Positions 45,862 to 56,626 of a stretch of DNA of 64,000 nucleotides are shown here, piece after piece (position 1 is the first letter of the stretch; each line of letters begins with the position of its first letter). The notes below the pieces were generated by a model, which saw nothing but the letters and a program-made list of their open reading frames with translations, searched no databases and was not told the DNA's origin. The position numbers were made by a program, and so were the translations under genes. The stretch is taken from contig JAYGXS010000004.1 of assembly GCA_036362985.1 (NCBI GenBank), forward strand, positions 17,973,388-18,037,387. Reading direction: 5' to 3'. The DNA is from Ligula intestinalis. Lineage: Eukaryota; Platyhelminthes; Cestoda; Diphyllobothriidea; Diphyllobothriidae.

Positions 45862-46198
45862 TGAAAGCCGGCTCGTCTTGGAGGCCGTGAGCCGATTTGA
45901 GAACGCCTATGTAAGTTTCTCCGCTTGGCTGGCTGAACTGTCTTCGCTCAAGGCGCAAGCACTGGACGGAATTGTGGGCCTATTGCCCTCACCCCTCAAC
46001 TCTGACCTCCCGGTCGGACCCCTGCGCACCAGCGGAGCCTCAGACCTGGTCAGTACACCACTTAACCAGACCCGCCTTACCGCAACGTGGCCTGACGAGG
46101 ACGTGATGCAAAGCAGCACTATCATGAGTCTCGTGGACGTGGCTGAACTAATGTCTTGCGGCAATGACCGCTTTTCGGCCGTACAGTCAGCGGCTGAG
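45862..46198 (+). CDS. Candidate internal exon, possible spectrin-like repeat
   Basis: A 337-bp exon between acceptor TTATTTCCAG (ending 45861) and donor GTGCGT (46199). The first base completes a codon, 112 codons follow, and it ends in phase 0. It begins RLVLEAVSRFENAYVSF, then SAWLAELSSL. The heptad-like leucines and a Trp followed by Leu recall the first helix of spectrin repeats, and the exon length is about one repeat. The middle part (Pro/Ser/Thr-rich) is less helical, so the family is uncertain. Codon use is GC-richer than the flanks. The rest of the gene is not visible. Confidence 0.6.
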
Positions 46199-46600
46199 GT
46201 GCGTTCTTGGAACTTGTCCTCGCATAAAATGCAGTCGCTCTCGCATCAGTGGCATTGTAGTATTTCAGAGCATCCATTTTGCCTGCCCTATAGGTTAGCT
46301 CTAGGCAAATTTCCTCCCTTCCTCCTTTTCGCTTCATCTTGCGCTATAATCGATAATATGCCTTCTTTACCGATAGTCCTTCTACTTCTGTACGCACAAT
46401 GTTTTGATTGGTTCCTGCAGATCCAAGCCGATTGTCTCCATATCTGGTAGTCTTAGCCATTAAGAACATTTTAACCTGTGAAATAGGATACTGATGGGCG
46501 CTGTGAGAATTTCTTTTATAACTAAAATGTTTTTCGTTCTGAAAAAAATATGACTGTGAGAAGAATAGGTTTTATCGAAGACCAGAATCATGCATTTAAT
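46199..46600. other. Intron-like flank of the 45.9 kb exon
   Basis: Starts with the donor. The frame continues past it to a stop at 46450 but becomes hydrophobic and unlike the exon. Confidence 0.5.
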
Positions 46601-46860
46601 AGTCTAAGCTTTTGGGCTCCTGTAGGAGTCCATTGTTAGAGATGGAAAAACAGCAACAAATGGGGTGGCTAGTTCTGGCGTGTGTACAAAACAACTAAAA
46701 GTTGCACGTGTAGAAAAACAATCATTGTGTGGTTTGGCCACTGACTCGCCACTGTGCTAGTGGGCGAGATCGGCGTGGTGGGTAGGAATATTTACAAAAA
46801 TAAAATCTTCAACGAGAACCAGCAACATTTATAGGGGAAAGGGTCAGTAAAAGGTCACAG
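46601..46860 (-). repeat. Second-type PLE end with hammerhead-like fold
   Basis: Minus strand: ATCT, CTAACAA, stem II GGACTCC with GGAGCCC around TACA (6 of 7 pairs), AAAA, palindrome AGCT, then TAGACTATTAAA. The order matches a hammerhead, but the core strand is not CTGATGA. The flank to 46860 (CCAGCAACATTTATAGGGGAAAGGG) recurs near 55.08 kb. Confidence 0.5.
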
Positions 46861-49420
46861 GAAAGGGGGGAAGAGGACCGCGAAAACCGTCCATCATTGG
46901 TTTTTTCGTTTTCGTAAACTTTATTCTTTTATGGAAAAAAGCTTTACTGTAAATATAAGTACACTGTATAGGCTCTGATATCTCAGCCAACAGGATTATA
47001 ACACTAAAGTGCTGACAACGGTGCTTGATGATTAGAATAAATAATTTCTTTCTGCTGTCGCTAACCTCCAAAATGTCTGTTTCCGTTTTTTCCATAGAAT
47101 ATATTCGTTAATCTCACGAATTATTTAGTATTCGCGAAATTTTTCTTGTTCGAACTGCTGAGGCAGACTGCACATAAAACACCGCTAACAAACAACTGAC
47201 GAGTTCAAAAATTACACATGACCTGGAACTGTTTTTGTTGCATGAAAAGGCGTTCCCTGGGCTGGTCTAACTGAAGGACAGGTGACGCGAGTTTCTTTTT
47301 GCCTTGAAAATGCTGCCTAGAAACAACGCAGCTTTTGGCCTAGAAGTGACCAATGAATAACAAAAAAGAGATGTTACTTCGTTTGACCATTGACGTTCAT
47401 GTCTCTAAACAAATAACTACACTCTTTCCTTTGGGAATATATTGAATTTTTGTCCACTCAACTACAAAACGGCGCTGTCGTACCAAGCGTTGGCGTTTGC
47501 ATGTGCGTACGATGGACTGAATATTCAAATGGGCCGTCAGTACTATTATAAAGGAAAGGTAATAATCTCTTAACCAAGTGCAGTCATCAACTCAACTTTT
47601 ACTGTAACCGCTTCTGGTGAAGGGAAAGCATTCTTCAACTTGTTGACCCTGTTTACATTTGAATATTATTTGTAGAACATAAATGCAAGTTTTACCCACA
47701 GAAGTATCTTTTTAACACGTGCGTTGTGGTGGAGACCCTCTGAATAACGATAAATATTCGCTTTAAGTAATTTCCATGTTAAAAAATAAAATTATCTGAA
47801 AAAGTTTTCCCAGAAAAAAATACCGTCGCAGGCCTATTCATGTTGTTAATGCCTTCTTGTATAATCGGTCGACATTTTTTTTAAAAACAGAAATTGTCAA
47901 GCATTTTCGGACTATTGGCACCACCTGGGATAAATACTAGTTAGTCCATAAGGCTTTACTTTGTAATGGGTTTTCCAGTGGCGTTTGTTTTCTGGCCTTG
48001 TGGTTTTGGTAAGAAAAACGGTCAACCCACTTTGTGATGATATCGCGTAAAGTTCCAACTTTGCCGAGGAACCTGACAAAGCCTAAGGCGAGATTTACGA
48101 CTACGCCGGAAATTTTCTTCGATCCGTTGATGGCTTATGATTAGTAGCGGCCTGGTTTATGCTTATGAGGAAACTTTGGGCATGTTAAACCACAAAGTTT
48201 TTTCTAGGCAAGCAGTATGCGGCGGAGAGATTTTTTAATGCCCAGAAAGTTTTCCATAGAAATGGTGAATATAATTTAGCAGGCTTCTTCGAAGAGGCAT
48301 GAAGCCAATAAGACGTTATTGTAAATATATTTAAAAGGAGTGCGAAATTGGGGTATTTTGTTTCATCTCAGTAAAGTATTCATAAGAATCTCAAAAATAC
48401 AGTCAGTTAGAGTTACGCTTAAATGTAACAGAGGTAAATGAAATGCATATTATCTACCAAGACACAGTTAAAAAACTTATTTTATTTAAAAAATAGATCC
48501 CCGGGAAACCATTTCTGATTATTTTATCATCAATATCCAGTTCCACACCAATTCTAGTTGCTGACCAATCGGAAAGTTTGACGCAAATCAGATAGTAATG
48601 AATAAGTCGCTTTCACCACTCCGACCAAAAAAAGAAGTGTTGGTAAATCGATGCTTAATATATGAGATAAATTTAGAAGAGCAAACTTCCCTCTTGATTC
48701 TCGTAATTTATATTGCCGTCAATCAGCCAGATATCTCAGTTTTCGGTGTTCTGTTAATTTTAACGCCCTGCCTCGTTAGTCAACAGGTTGTAAACGGCGG
48801 TCGATGAGCGGGAAAATGCAAGTTACGGAAAAACACTGAAACTAGGGAGACTTTTCTGTTATTTGTATCCATAAATTCGAATGCAAGTCGAAAGGCTTAT
48901 GTGAATAAAGTTCAGGTTATTTTTGATGGTCATCAAATAAGGATCGATGAGACTATATTTTCAAGTAAACCATACAAAGAGTTTACTTCCCACGTAACAG
49001 TAAACTTCTGTTTGACATTGCAACTAATATGAGCTATGATTGTCAGCGTGGCTCTCATAGAGGTGGGTAATTTCGCGGGAAGCAGTAGATAGTGGGGCGG
49101 ACATGCGTACAATGTGTCGTACACTCTCCTCTGGTTCAACAACCTGGTTTTCGTGACGAGGCTGTCGCATTTTGACCGGGGACAGTCATGGCTGCGGTAA
49201 CTGACATCGCTAGACAACTCATTTTTGCTTATTATACATGACCTATTCCCCACAATATACAGGATGGTATTGTTAAATTGACTTGGATCACACAGAAATG
49301 AGGACGCTATAAAGACGCCAGTTTGAAGGTGTCACTGAGTGAGCCTTGAGAAGTCTGAGTTGCTCTGTCAGCTAATAGGCTTCCAAACCACGACTCTTAG
49401 CCCCACGATGATGGATTTAG
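46861..49420. other. No recognisable gene
   Basis: AT-rich, short frames, no motif recognised. Confidence 0.5.
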
Positions 49421-49680
49421 GCGCCCATGATGCACTGTTGTGAGGAATGGGCAACTAGCTGCCGTGGGAAGGGATCTGAACTATCGGCCGCACTAGCTGT
49501 AGCCCCTGCCATGCACCAGCCAACTGCGCGAACATTTCAACAGCCCAATAGTAGAATTGAGCGCTGCAGAAAGCCCACGCCTAGGCCTTCCAGCATCTCT
49601 TCCACTACTGATGGGCTACAGCAGTCTCCGCGCAGTCAGACAAATGAAGGCCGTTGGTCAGAGTGCCCAATTTTAAGTAG
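49421..49680 (+). CDS. Weak exon candidate, Ser/Pro/Gln-rich
   Basis: The frame starting with ATG at 49427, just after an in-frame TAG, reads a low-complexity stretch (ARTFQQPNSRIERCRK, then SSISSTTDGLQQSPRSQ). A donor-like AG then GTGCAT follows at 49681. The acceptor (ATTTAG at 49415-49420) lacks a good pyrimidine tract, so a first exon with an ATG start is the alternative. No family is recognised. Confidence 0.3.
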
Positions 49681-51972
49681 GTGCATCGTCAATAGGGAAC
49701 ACCGAGTATCTGCTAGCATATCTGCCGATACCCGAAAATTCCGTCGTTGTCTTTATCTCAATAACTTAAATGGGAAGTTTTGGCAAAAGCTTAAATTCAC
49801 CAACTTTATTCTTAAATTCAGCAGAAATGAAAACAGAGGTAAGCATGGAATCAAAATCGGAAACATTCAATCAGTCATCTGGGGCCATGCCCAGATCAGT
49901 CTCATCGTCGTAATTATATTCTGTTAATCAATTTGCATAAGTCATATCTAGACCTAATTTTTGCTCAATAGCAGCCTTAGAAGCAGCGGAGAATTATAAA
50001 GGTTTCATCAGTACATTTAGCCATACCTCCAAGTTGAAACGACCGTTTTATAATTTCAGCCTGCCTTCACAATTTGACTTCGAACTGTGATTTCTAATAC
50101 TTTAAGCATCGTTAATTTCAGACGGATATCTGCACCAGTTAAAAATTGAAAGATGACGTCAAAAGGTTTGTGCGTCAGCGTTTACATTTGTTTCAATTTA
50201 TTGAGATCTATAGACCGTTACTGTCATGCATCATGGCTCGCACTCTGTTGGCCGTTACATTCTCATTTCAAATATCAACTTTATAATGAATAAAGGTCAC
50301 AGATGGGGAGAACGCTGAACGAAAAGTGGAACTCGAAACCTTGAAGCCTGTAATGCACAATGCTGCTCAAAAGTCGTAGTGTAACCTCTATAAAAACGTC
50401 AAAGTTGTTTCCGGGATAGATTTTATCATGATAAATTTGGTGATGGAAATCGGGCCCATCGAGTTTATGATAGTCGTTAACGATGAAACATTAACGGTGT
50501 TGAGGTGTTTTCCTTTAGTAAACTGCATACAACTGCAGAGGTCGATTCTAAGCGTCCAGTCTCGCTAAGCTGTTTCTGAAGTCACTCTTTCTTCACTGAA
50601 AAAATCGAATCTTTGTAGGTATGCATATAAAAAATTAAAACTGACTGATATTCCGGTCAATTGACCACTCGAGTCTATTACCTTGTCCATATTACTGCTC
50701 AAGTGTATGATTTCGTTTGACGACTGCACTGTTGCGGGACTTGTCATTTAGGAAATATTAACTGCATATTATTTTGGCGTTTTGCAAATAAGCAACTGTT
50801 CCTAAATACTCGGGTAATCTCTCCAGTATATAATTATAATATGTAATCAGAACATTATAAGATAGTATACTTTCTTTCTCACCTTACTGCCATGTACTTC
50901 ACAGATGCATGCAGTATGATTGTCAACATCAACTCTGGCTACACTTTAGGCATACGAAAGTCAATAAAAGCAAACTGAGGAGCATCCGGAAATATTTTAG
51001 ATGGAAAAGACTCCATCACATGGACAATAATTTACTTTATGTTTATTTTGAATTCTCACGCCAATCTCTCATTATGGGCATCGGAAGAGAAGGATAGTAA
51101 ACTCAGCACAATCGCAATATTTAAAAACTGTAGTCAATACAAAACCACCTGCCTGTGAAATTGATCTTATTCAGCATTCATTGCTGATTGCGGTACCGTA
51201 CCCATCCAAGTTATCAACTGCGCAGTCTCTGCACTTTTGCTAGTTATTCGTTCCTAGTTCCTTTTAGTATATTGAACCATGGATATTTGGTTGAAGTCCA
51301 ATAGGTGTCTCTGATAGGAAAGAAATGGATATAAACGGCCAAGGATCAGACTTTTAAGTGCATAGGGCTAGCCGGTGGACATTCTGCCTTGTGCCAGGTC
51401 GAAACGAATTGGCTGCTCTAGGAAATAACTTCACAAAAGACATAGTTTCCTACTTAAGTAAGCTTAATTTTGATCAGATGCTGGTAGAATTTGTTTCTTT
51501 ACCCCTTTGACACGCATTATTCAATAAGAACTTTATACTGCTTTCTTGGTAGATGAATAGCTGTGTCCAAGTAGTCCATCTCCAGCAAACGAGTATATTG
51601 TTGTATGTTTGGAATCTATATGACATCCAATCCAAGCACTTAAACTTAAAATCAACCGGGTCCAGTGCATTCAGTGAACTGTCAACATTATAAATTATCT
51701 AATGTTTTTGTGATCCTCTATATCCCTTCATCCCGGTAATGGCTAGGGCATGTGGTGGATATCCTTAAATCGCACACTTTGACTGGCATTTTGGACACCT
51801 TCCATGTGGCCGTACAGAAGTGTGTAACTGGCAAATAAGTCGAGGTGCCGACTAATTCAGCAGTCCTTCTTTCATTTTCCATCTTGCAGTTGGCTTTCAA
51901 AAGTCAAACACTAACCAAATCGGGTAGGGCTCCTGAGTTTTAGAATCGCAATTTTTCTCATAAATTCCATAG
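49681..51972. other. No recognisable gene
   Basis: AT-rich, short frames. It ends with a pyrimidine-rich stretch and CATAG, the possible acceptor of the next candidate. Confidence 0.5.
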
Positions 51973-52159
51973 CAACCGATGCCCACAGACATTCCTGAAG
52001 GTGTGTCGCACACAGTACATACTCGTGTGTTGAATCCACGAATGGCCGGACAAAAACGATTCGATCAGCTTGCAGCTGATGCGGAGTTACCTCTGCCATT
52101 AGTTTCACCGACATCTGACCTTCATGTGGGGCAGTGTCCCTTCGACTTATTTGGAACTT
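51973..52159 (+). CDS. Weak exon candidate
   Basis: A 187-bp frame between an acceptor-like TTTTTCTCATAAATTCCATAG and a donor GTGAGT (52160). It reads VSHTVHTRVLNPRMAGQK, then FDQLAADAELPLPLV. The minus strand is also open here, so coding direction is uncertain. No family is recognised. Confidence 0.3.
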
Positions 52160-52784
52160 GTGAGTTCTTTTCGCCATCCAACGACACGCCCAGAGGCTAC
52201 CCCTTCCTTATTCAATCCTCAGACTATGCTTTCAAAGAGTGCTTAGTCAGACTGCAAGACTGTGGATGAACACTGCTTCCAGTGACAGAATATGCGAGCC
52301 AAATAGGTCGATAACCATCACGCCAATAACCAGTACTGTTGGGAACCTTTCGGTTCTTAAATGCTCTGCTGTGGGATCTCAGCACACTACAGCAGATACT
52401 ACATCTGTTGTATACTGCAACCGCTAGGTGTCTATGAGTCTGGTCTGCTGCCACCTGTAATTATGGGTTTACATGCAAGTGCAAAGGATGGGTCATCAAA
52501 ATTCCTGTTTTTGGGATTGAGTACCTTTCTCCTATCAGGATGTCCATCGGAGGCATATAGTTCTGTAAAAGCCGCAGCATTAATATAAAGCCATTATATT
52601 ATAAATTTTGGATTCCAGTTAGAAATAGAGAAGGCTGAACTCACTTTGCAGCGTCTCTTCACCAGGCTGAATAATGAATGTAAAGTCATATTGGCAAACA
52701 ATTTATTTTAATTATTCATAATCGAGCCGATACAGTGAAATGGAAATTAAAAACGGTCAGTAACTTGCAGCGTTGATCTACTCT
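52160..52784. other. No recognisable gene
   Basis: Short frames on both strands without known motifs. Confidence 0.45.
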
Positions 52785-53313
52785 TCAGGTTAGGGAAGGG
52801 GGGAATTTGTGAGTTTTCACTCGTCTCCTGAATGCGGCGTAAGTGCGTTTAGGGCGTTGGTTGCGATACGCAGAAGAGACGGGGGGGATGTTCTCACGGT
52901 CAATAGGTTGACTTCTGTAAATCAGCCACGTAGTGTGCGCTTGACTATTCTCCGTGGCTTCGTTTGGTGCGTTTTTGGAAGGCATGGCTTCAGGGGGCTT
53001 GATATTTCCACGTGCACTTGGGCAAGGGAGGTGGATTACTTGTACCAGCGCCATTTGACGGCAGAGAATGGGTTTTGCTAAACAGATTGCCACCGCCTCT
53101 GCTGTGGCCAGTACCCATTTGCGCAAGCCTTTAGAGTAGTGTGTCGGCGTGTGGTATATGATCTAAAATGCCTCTCTCTTTGTGGTTCGTATAATTTAGG
53201 TGGGCCGTTTCAAGCTCAGTGCTCGCCCACCTAATTGATGCTAACTGCCATCGAACTGTCCTGTTGTACACTTGAGAGGGTATGTGCTCGCAAGAAATAA
53301 CTGCGGACCACAA
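52785..53313 (-). pseudogene. PLE GIY-YIG endonuclease tail, broken
   Basis: Minus-strand frames read CEHIPSQVYNRTV, AHLNYTNHK, then after stops and a frameshift ATAEAVAICLAKPILCRQ and IHLPCPSA. This matches the second half of a PLE nuclease (EH.P.W, AHL..T.H, TAEA.AI.L..P.LC.Q) and its proline-rich tail. The conserved GIY part and the reverse transcriptase are not visible. Confidence 0.75.
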
Positions 53314-53539
53314 ACGAACGATATACCTAAAAGTGCGACCATCTTTCAGTGAAAGCTGAAGCAGCCTCTTTTCGAATTTTTTGAACTGAAATGGCTGAGT
53401 TTTACATAAATATATTGCTAGAATTGTCCATCAGCGCTTTTCTCTTATCCCAAATCTAGATAAGGAATCATTATAGGGCTCCCTAAACGGGCATAAGGAC
53501 GGAAACCGTTTGCAATATATGCTTTTGCGTCTCATTCCC

Positions 53540-53705
53540 GGGTTATTCTGGCTAAGTTTAAGGTTAGAACTACTCTTAAATATACGGTTAAGTGCAAAGT
53601 AAAGACTTGGGATATTATTAGGTATATGGTATGGGTTTCGATTATGACTAGCTTATGGTTACGGTAAGTATATATTTCAGGGCTGATATTAGATTTAGGA
53701 TGCGG
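53540..53705. repeat. Degenerate GGTTA-type tract
   Basis: Repeated words GGTTA, GGTTAAG, GGTATATGG, TATGGTTACGG recur every few bases. This suggests a decayed tandem array of a telomere-like (TTAGGG-related) motif. It is far too worn to be a functional telomere. Confidence 0.35.
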
Positions 53706-55010
53706 AATTATTTACCTATCCTGCCATTATGCATAAGGTTGCCTTTATTATTTGGTTCCGTTTTAGAGAGTCCTTATTTGAATCCATTCATTTCCAGGCG
53801 TACTGTTAGATAATGGGTAAGAGGAATAGCTTTGTTAAAGCTTCGGTTATTTTTGTTTGGCCTATTTTGAGGCCCGACTTGATCCCCCCCCTCGAATGGC
53901 GTAATATTTGACCTTTATGCGCTGTAGAAACAAACAATCTGTTTGCATGAACAGCTCAACAAGTTTTGTTCTTGTCAGCAGATTGACAGCAACACGTTTT
54001 TGTGTCTACCACACTGACGTGCTTTTTTGCTCACCTGACAGACTGAGGGGACAATTTTACCCACTATTCATTACGTGCCAAGTGCGAAGAAGCCCTAGGG
54101 ATTTGCAAACAACAGGTTCAGGGCTTTTCAACTCCCGAATCAGTCGTTCTTGGCCAAGTTTCCCAATTAGCTGTTCCCGCACTGATTTTGCTACCAAGTA
54201 GGCACTAGTTTATCGTTATCTTGGACTGATCGACTGGTTTCCCACAAAATCACGTAGCTTATGCCAACATCGAAAAAAACATGTAATGACAGTGTAGGCA
54301 AACGTACATTCTTTGTGGTCGTTATCATGCATTTTCAGTTGCATTGAATGCTGTATCGCAGTGAATATATATGAAAGGACCGCATCCTCCTCGCTCACCG
54401 TAGTTGGTCCTTTCGACCAACTATCCACGTCCTGTCGTATAATTCACCTTTTTGTTGAATAAATTAGGATGTGAGCCTACGTCTCCGTTCAACCGCACTA
54501 AAAACTCCGTCTTCTAAGCTTTGTTTCTTGTGCATGGCCAACTTACCCAGAGCTATCTTTTTTGAAATCCTATGAAACAATGCTGAATTTTCCCTTGAGC
54601 ACAATTCAGATTATTACAACTTTATGAGATCCTTCGTCGCGATAACTAACTACCGTTTTCAGTCAATGCCCCTTTTCGGGTCCTTACGCAGCGAAACAGA
54701 GAATTAATGTTTGCCCTACTGGATACTTTTTATGTTATGTTTCTCGTCCAACAAGAGGATTAAGCAAACTGTAATCTCTCGGTGCTCATGCGTGAGCGTT
54801 TTCATCTTTCCGCCGAGATTAAAGCGCAGTGAAGATCAAAGAAAGGAAGCCCAATTTTAGGTCTAAAGGTTGAATGGTATTGGAGGAAACATTAGCGAAC
54901 TCACATGTTTCTCGGCTTTTACAAGAATTTACACAAGGGGTGGGGTATTTTTCCAACCAGGCAGTCGTAACTTTGAGTAGAAGAGGCCGTGCCGATCAAC
55001 GGAATAATAG
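53706..55010. other. No recognisable gene; one perfect hairpin
   Basis: Anonymous sequence. At 54401-54423 TAGTTGGTC and GACCAACTA form a perfect 9-bp stem with a CTTTC loop. Confidence 0.5.
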
Positions 55011-55190
55011 TTTTATTAGTCTGAGCTTTCAAACTCTTGTGGGAGTCCATGTTCAGAGGTGAAATCGACGACGAAAACAAGCAACGTTTAAAGGGAAGGG
55101 GGCCAATTAACCATCATAGGAGTGAGGGGAGGAGAAGGAGGACCAATTAATAACCAGTACCCTGAGTCTGGAGATACTTGCGTAGGGCAA
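55011..55190 (-). repeat. Second-type PLE end
   Basis: Minus strand: CTGAACA, stem II region from GGACTCC, GAAA, palindrome AGCT, then CAGACTAATAAAA. GAAA and AGCTC are intact, but the core strand is altered. The flank (CAAGCAACGTTTAAAGGGAAGGGGG) matches 46.8 kb. It borders the MITE at 55195. Confidence 0.5.
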
Positions 55191-55194
55191 CATA

Positions 55195-55484
55195 CAGTAG
55201 ATTCCCTATCTCATGAAATGTCACCCAGAATTCTAAAACGAGTTTTCTATCAGCATATATGAATTGCGGGTGGTCGTAGAAGAAACGACCTAACAGCCTA
55301 ATCTCAAAATATTTTGGACACTTGAGGATGCTGGCTTTTTAACGAGCTTCTTTCTGACCGCCAAGGAAAAGTATGTATGAGGCTGTACGATCATCATTTT
55401 TAAACCCATACGTAATTAATATGTTTGAATCGAAAATCCATTTCAGAATTCGGAGTGACATTGCATGAGATAGGGAATCTACTG
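55195..55484. mobile_element. Tc1/mariner-type MITE, 290 bp
   Basis: Ends CAGTAGATTCCCTATCTCAT and its complement, forming about 40-bp inverted repeats with a few mismatches. TA lies directly outside both ends (55193-55194 and 55485-55486). The CAGT start and TA target duplication are typical of Tc1/mariner. The interior of about 210 bp has no transposase frame, so it is non-autonomous. Confidence 0.8.
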
Positions 55485-55789
55485 TATGTAGGTGCCAACT
55501 CGATGTATGAGATCATGAGTTGTCATCCGATACCCAGGCTTCAGTCGGTTCTCCGTCCGTCTTGCTCTTGCTAATGATTCTGGTGATTGACATGGCTTCT
55601 TCATCTTCTCAATCTTTACACATACTTGGGATGCGAGTTTTTGCCTCAATTCGTGAGTCGTTGCCCTGCCAAAAATACTTACTGATAGTCAATTTATTAG
55701 GCAAAACAATGTTTTTCGGCAATTCTTCATCAAGCCCTTAACTTTGCAAAACAATGAACAATTGAACGTGTGCAAAAATCAATAATTGT
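55485..55789. other. Spacer between MITE and PLE remnant
   Basis: A short frame (55520-55741) with no recognised motif. Confidence 0.4.
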
Positions 55790-56626
55790 CCTAGGTGGGC
55801 GTCTATTGGCCACTACGGACTTTGTCAGTCTGCGCAAGTGGTCAGCGTGTTGGGTGAGCGACTGCCACTCGTGGCTGGGGGCGATGTGCTTTCGTCACCT
55901 GGCGTCGGCCACGGGAGGGACAGGGCTTGTGTTAGAGTTTTCTGACAACAGAGTTATGGATTTATTAGGCGTATAGCCACTGCTTCCGCTGTTGCCAGCA
56001 CCTGCTGGCGTAGGCCTTCGGAGAAGTTGGTTGATGTCTGTTAGACAACCTGAAAGGCTTCACTAGTATCGACTCCGTGATTCGTATCAACAAGGTGTGC
56101 AAGAATGCAGGTCAAGATCGATTAAGTTTCACCTTTACTTTACCAAGCCGGTGCGTGTTTACCTACTCTCTTTTGCAGGCGCCTAGTTATTCGGCCAATA
56201 TATCTTGCTCCACAGGAGCAAGTGAAGAAGTAGATGCAGAAGGTAGTTACCTTCAACGGGATTCGGTCTTTACTTCCCAATCGTAGGTGGAGAAAGTCCG
56301 TGAGGAGCACGCGTAAGTTCACCGCAAGGACCACTTTTGTGATTGTAGTCTTAAGAAGTCATCTTACCAGCTCGCTTGTTGCATCTCCTAAGAACGGCAA
56401 CTTTATGAATACGTCTTTCTTTTATGCGGTTAAGGTAGCAGGCTTCTTGGTGCGTTCGCCAATATTCTTGAGGATAAACCTTTCTGGGTACCCGTTTTCA
56501 AGAAGCGTGTTCTGCAGCTGTTGGAGTTCTGTTTCGGCAATTTCAAGAGAGCAGATCCGTCGTATTCTAGCTGCTCATCCCTGGGCTAGATTTCGTTTTA
56601 TATTTAGGGCAATAAAACTGTGAAAG
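55790..56626 (-). pseudogene. PLE thumb, linker and GIY-YIG endonuclease, broken
   Basis: The minus strand reads NTLLENGYPERFI, then after a stop VFIKLPFLGDATSELV, TTITKVVLAVNLRVLL and KDRIPLKV. Next come FTCSCGARYIGRITRRLQKRV (zinc-type cysteines and the GIY-YIG core), ILAHLVDTNHGVD, ATAEAVAIRL and LSLPWP. This is the usual PLE order. At least four stops are present. It is the most complete linker-plus-nuclease in the window. Confidence 0.85.

Noticed and set aside
51911..52177. Minus-strand frame opposite the 52 kb exon candidate
   Set aside because: No splice signals or domain support it. It is kept only as a reason for doubt about the plus-strand call.
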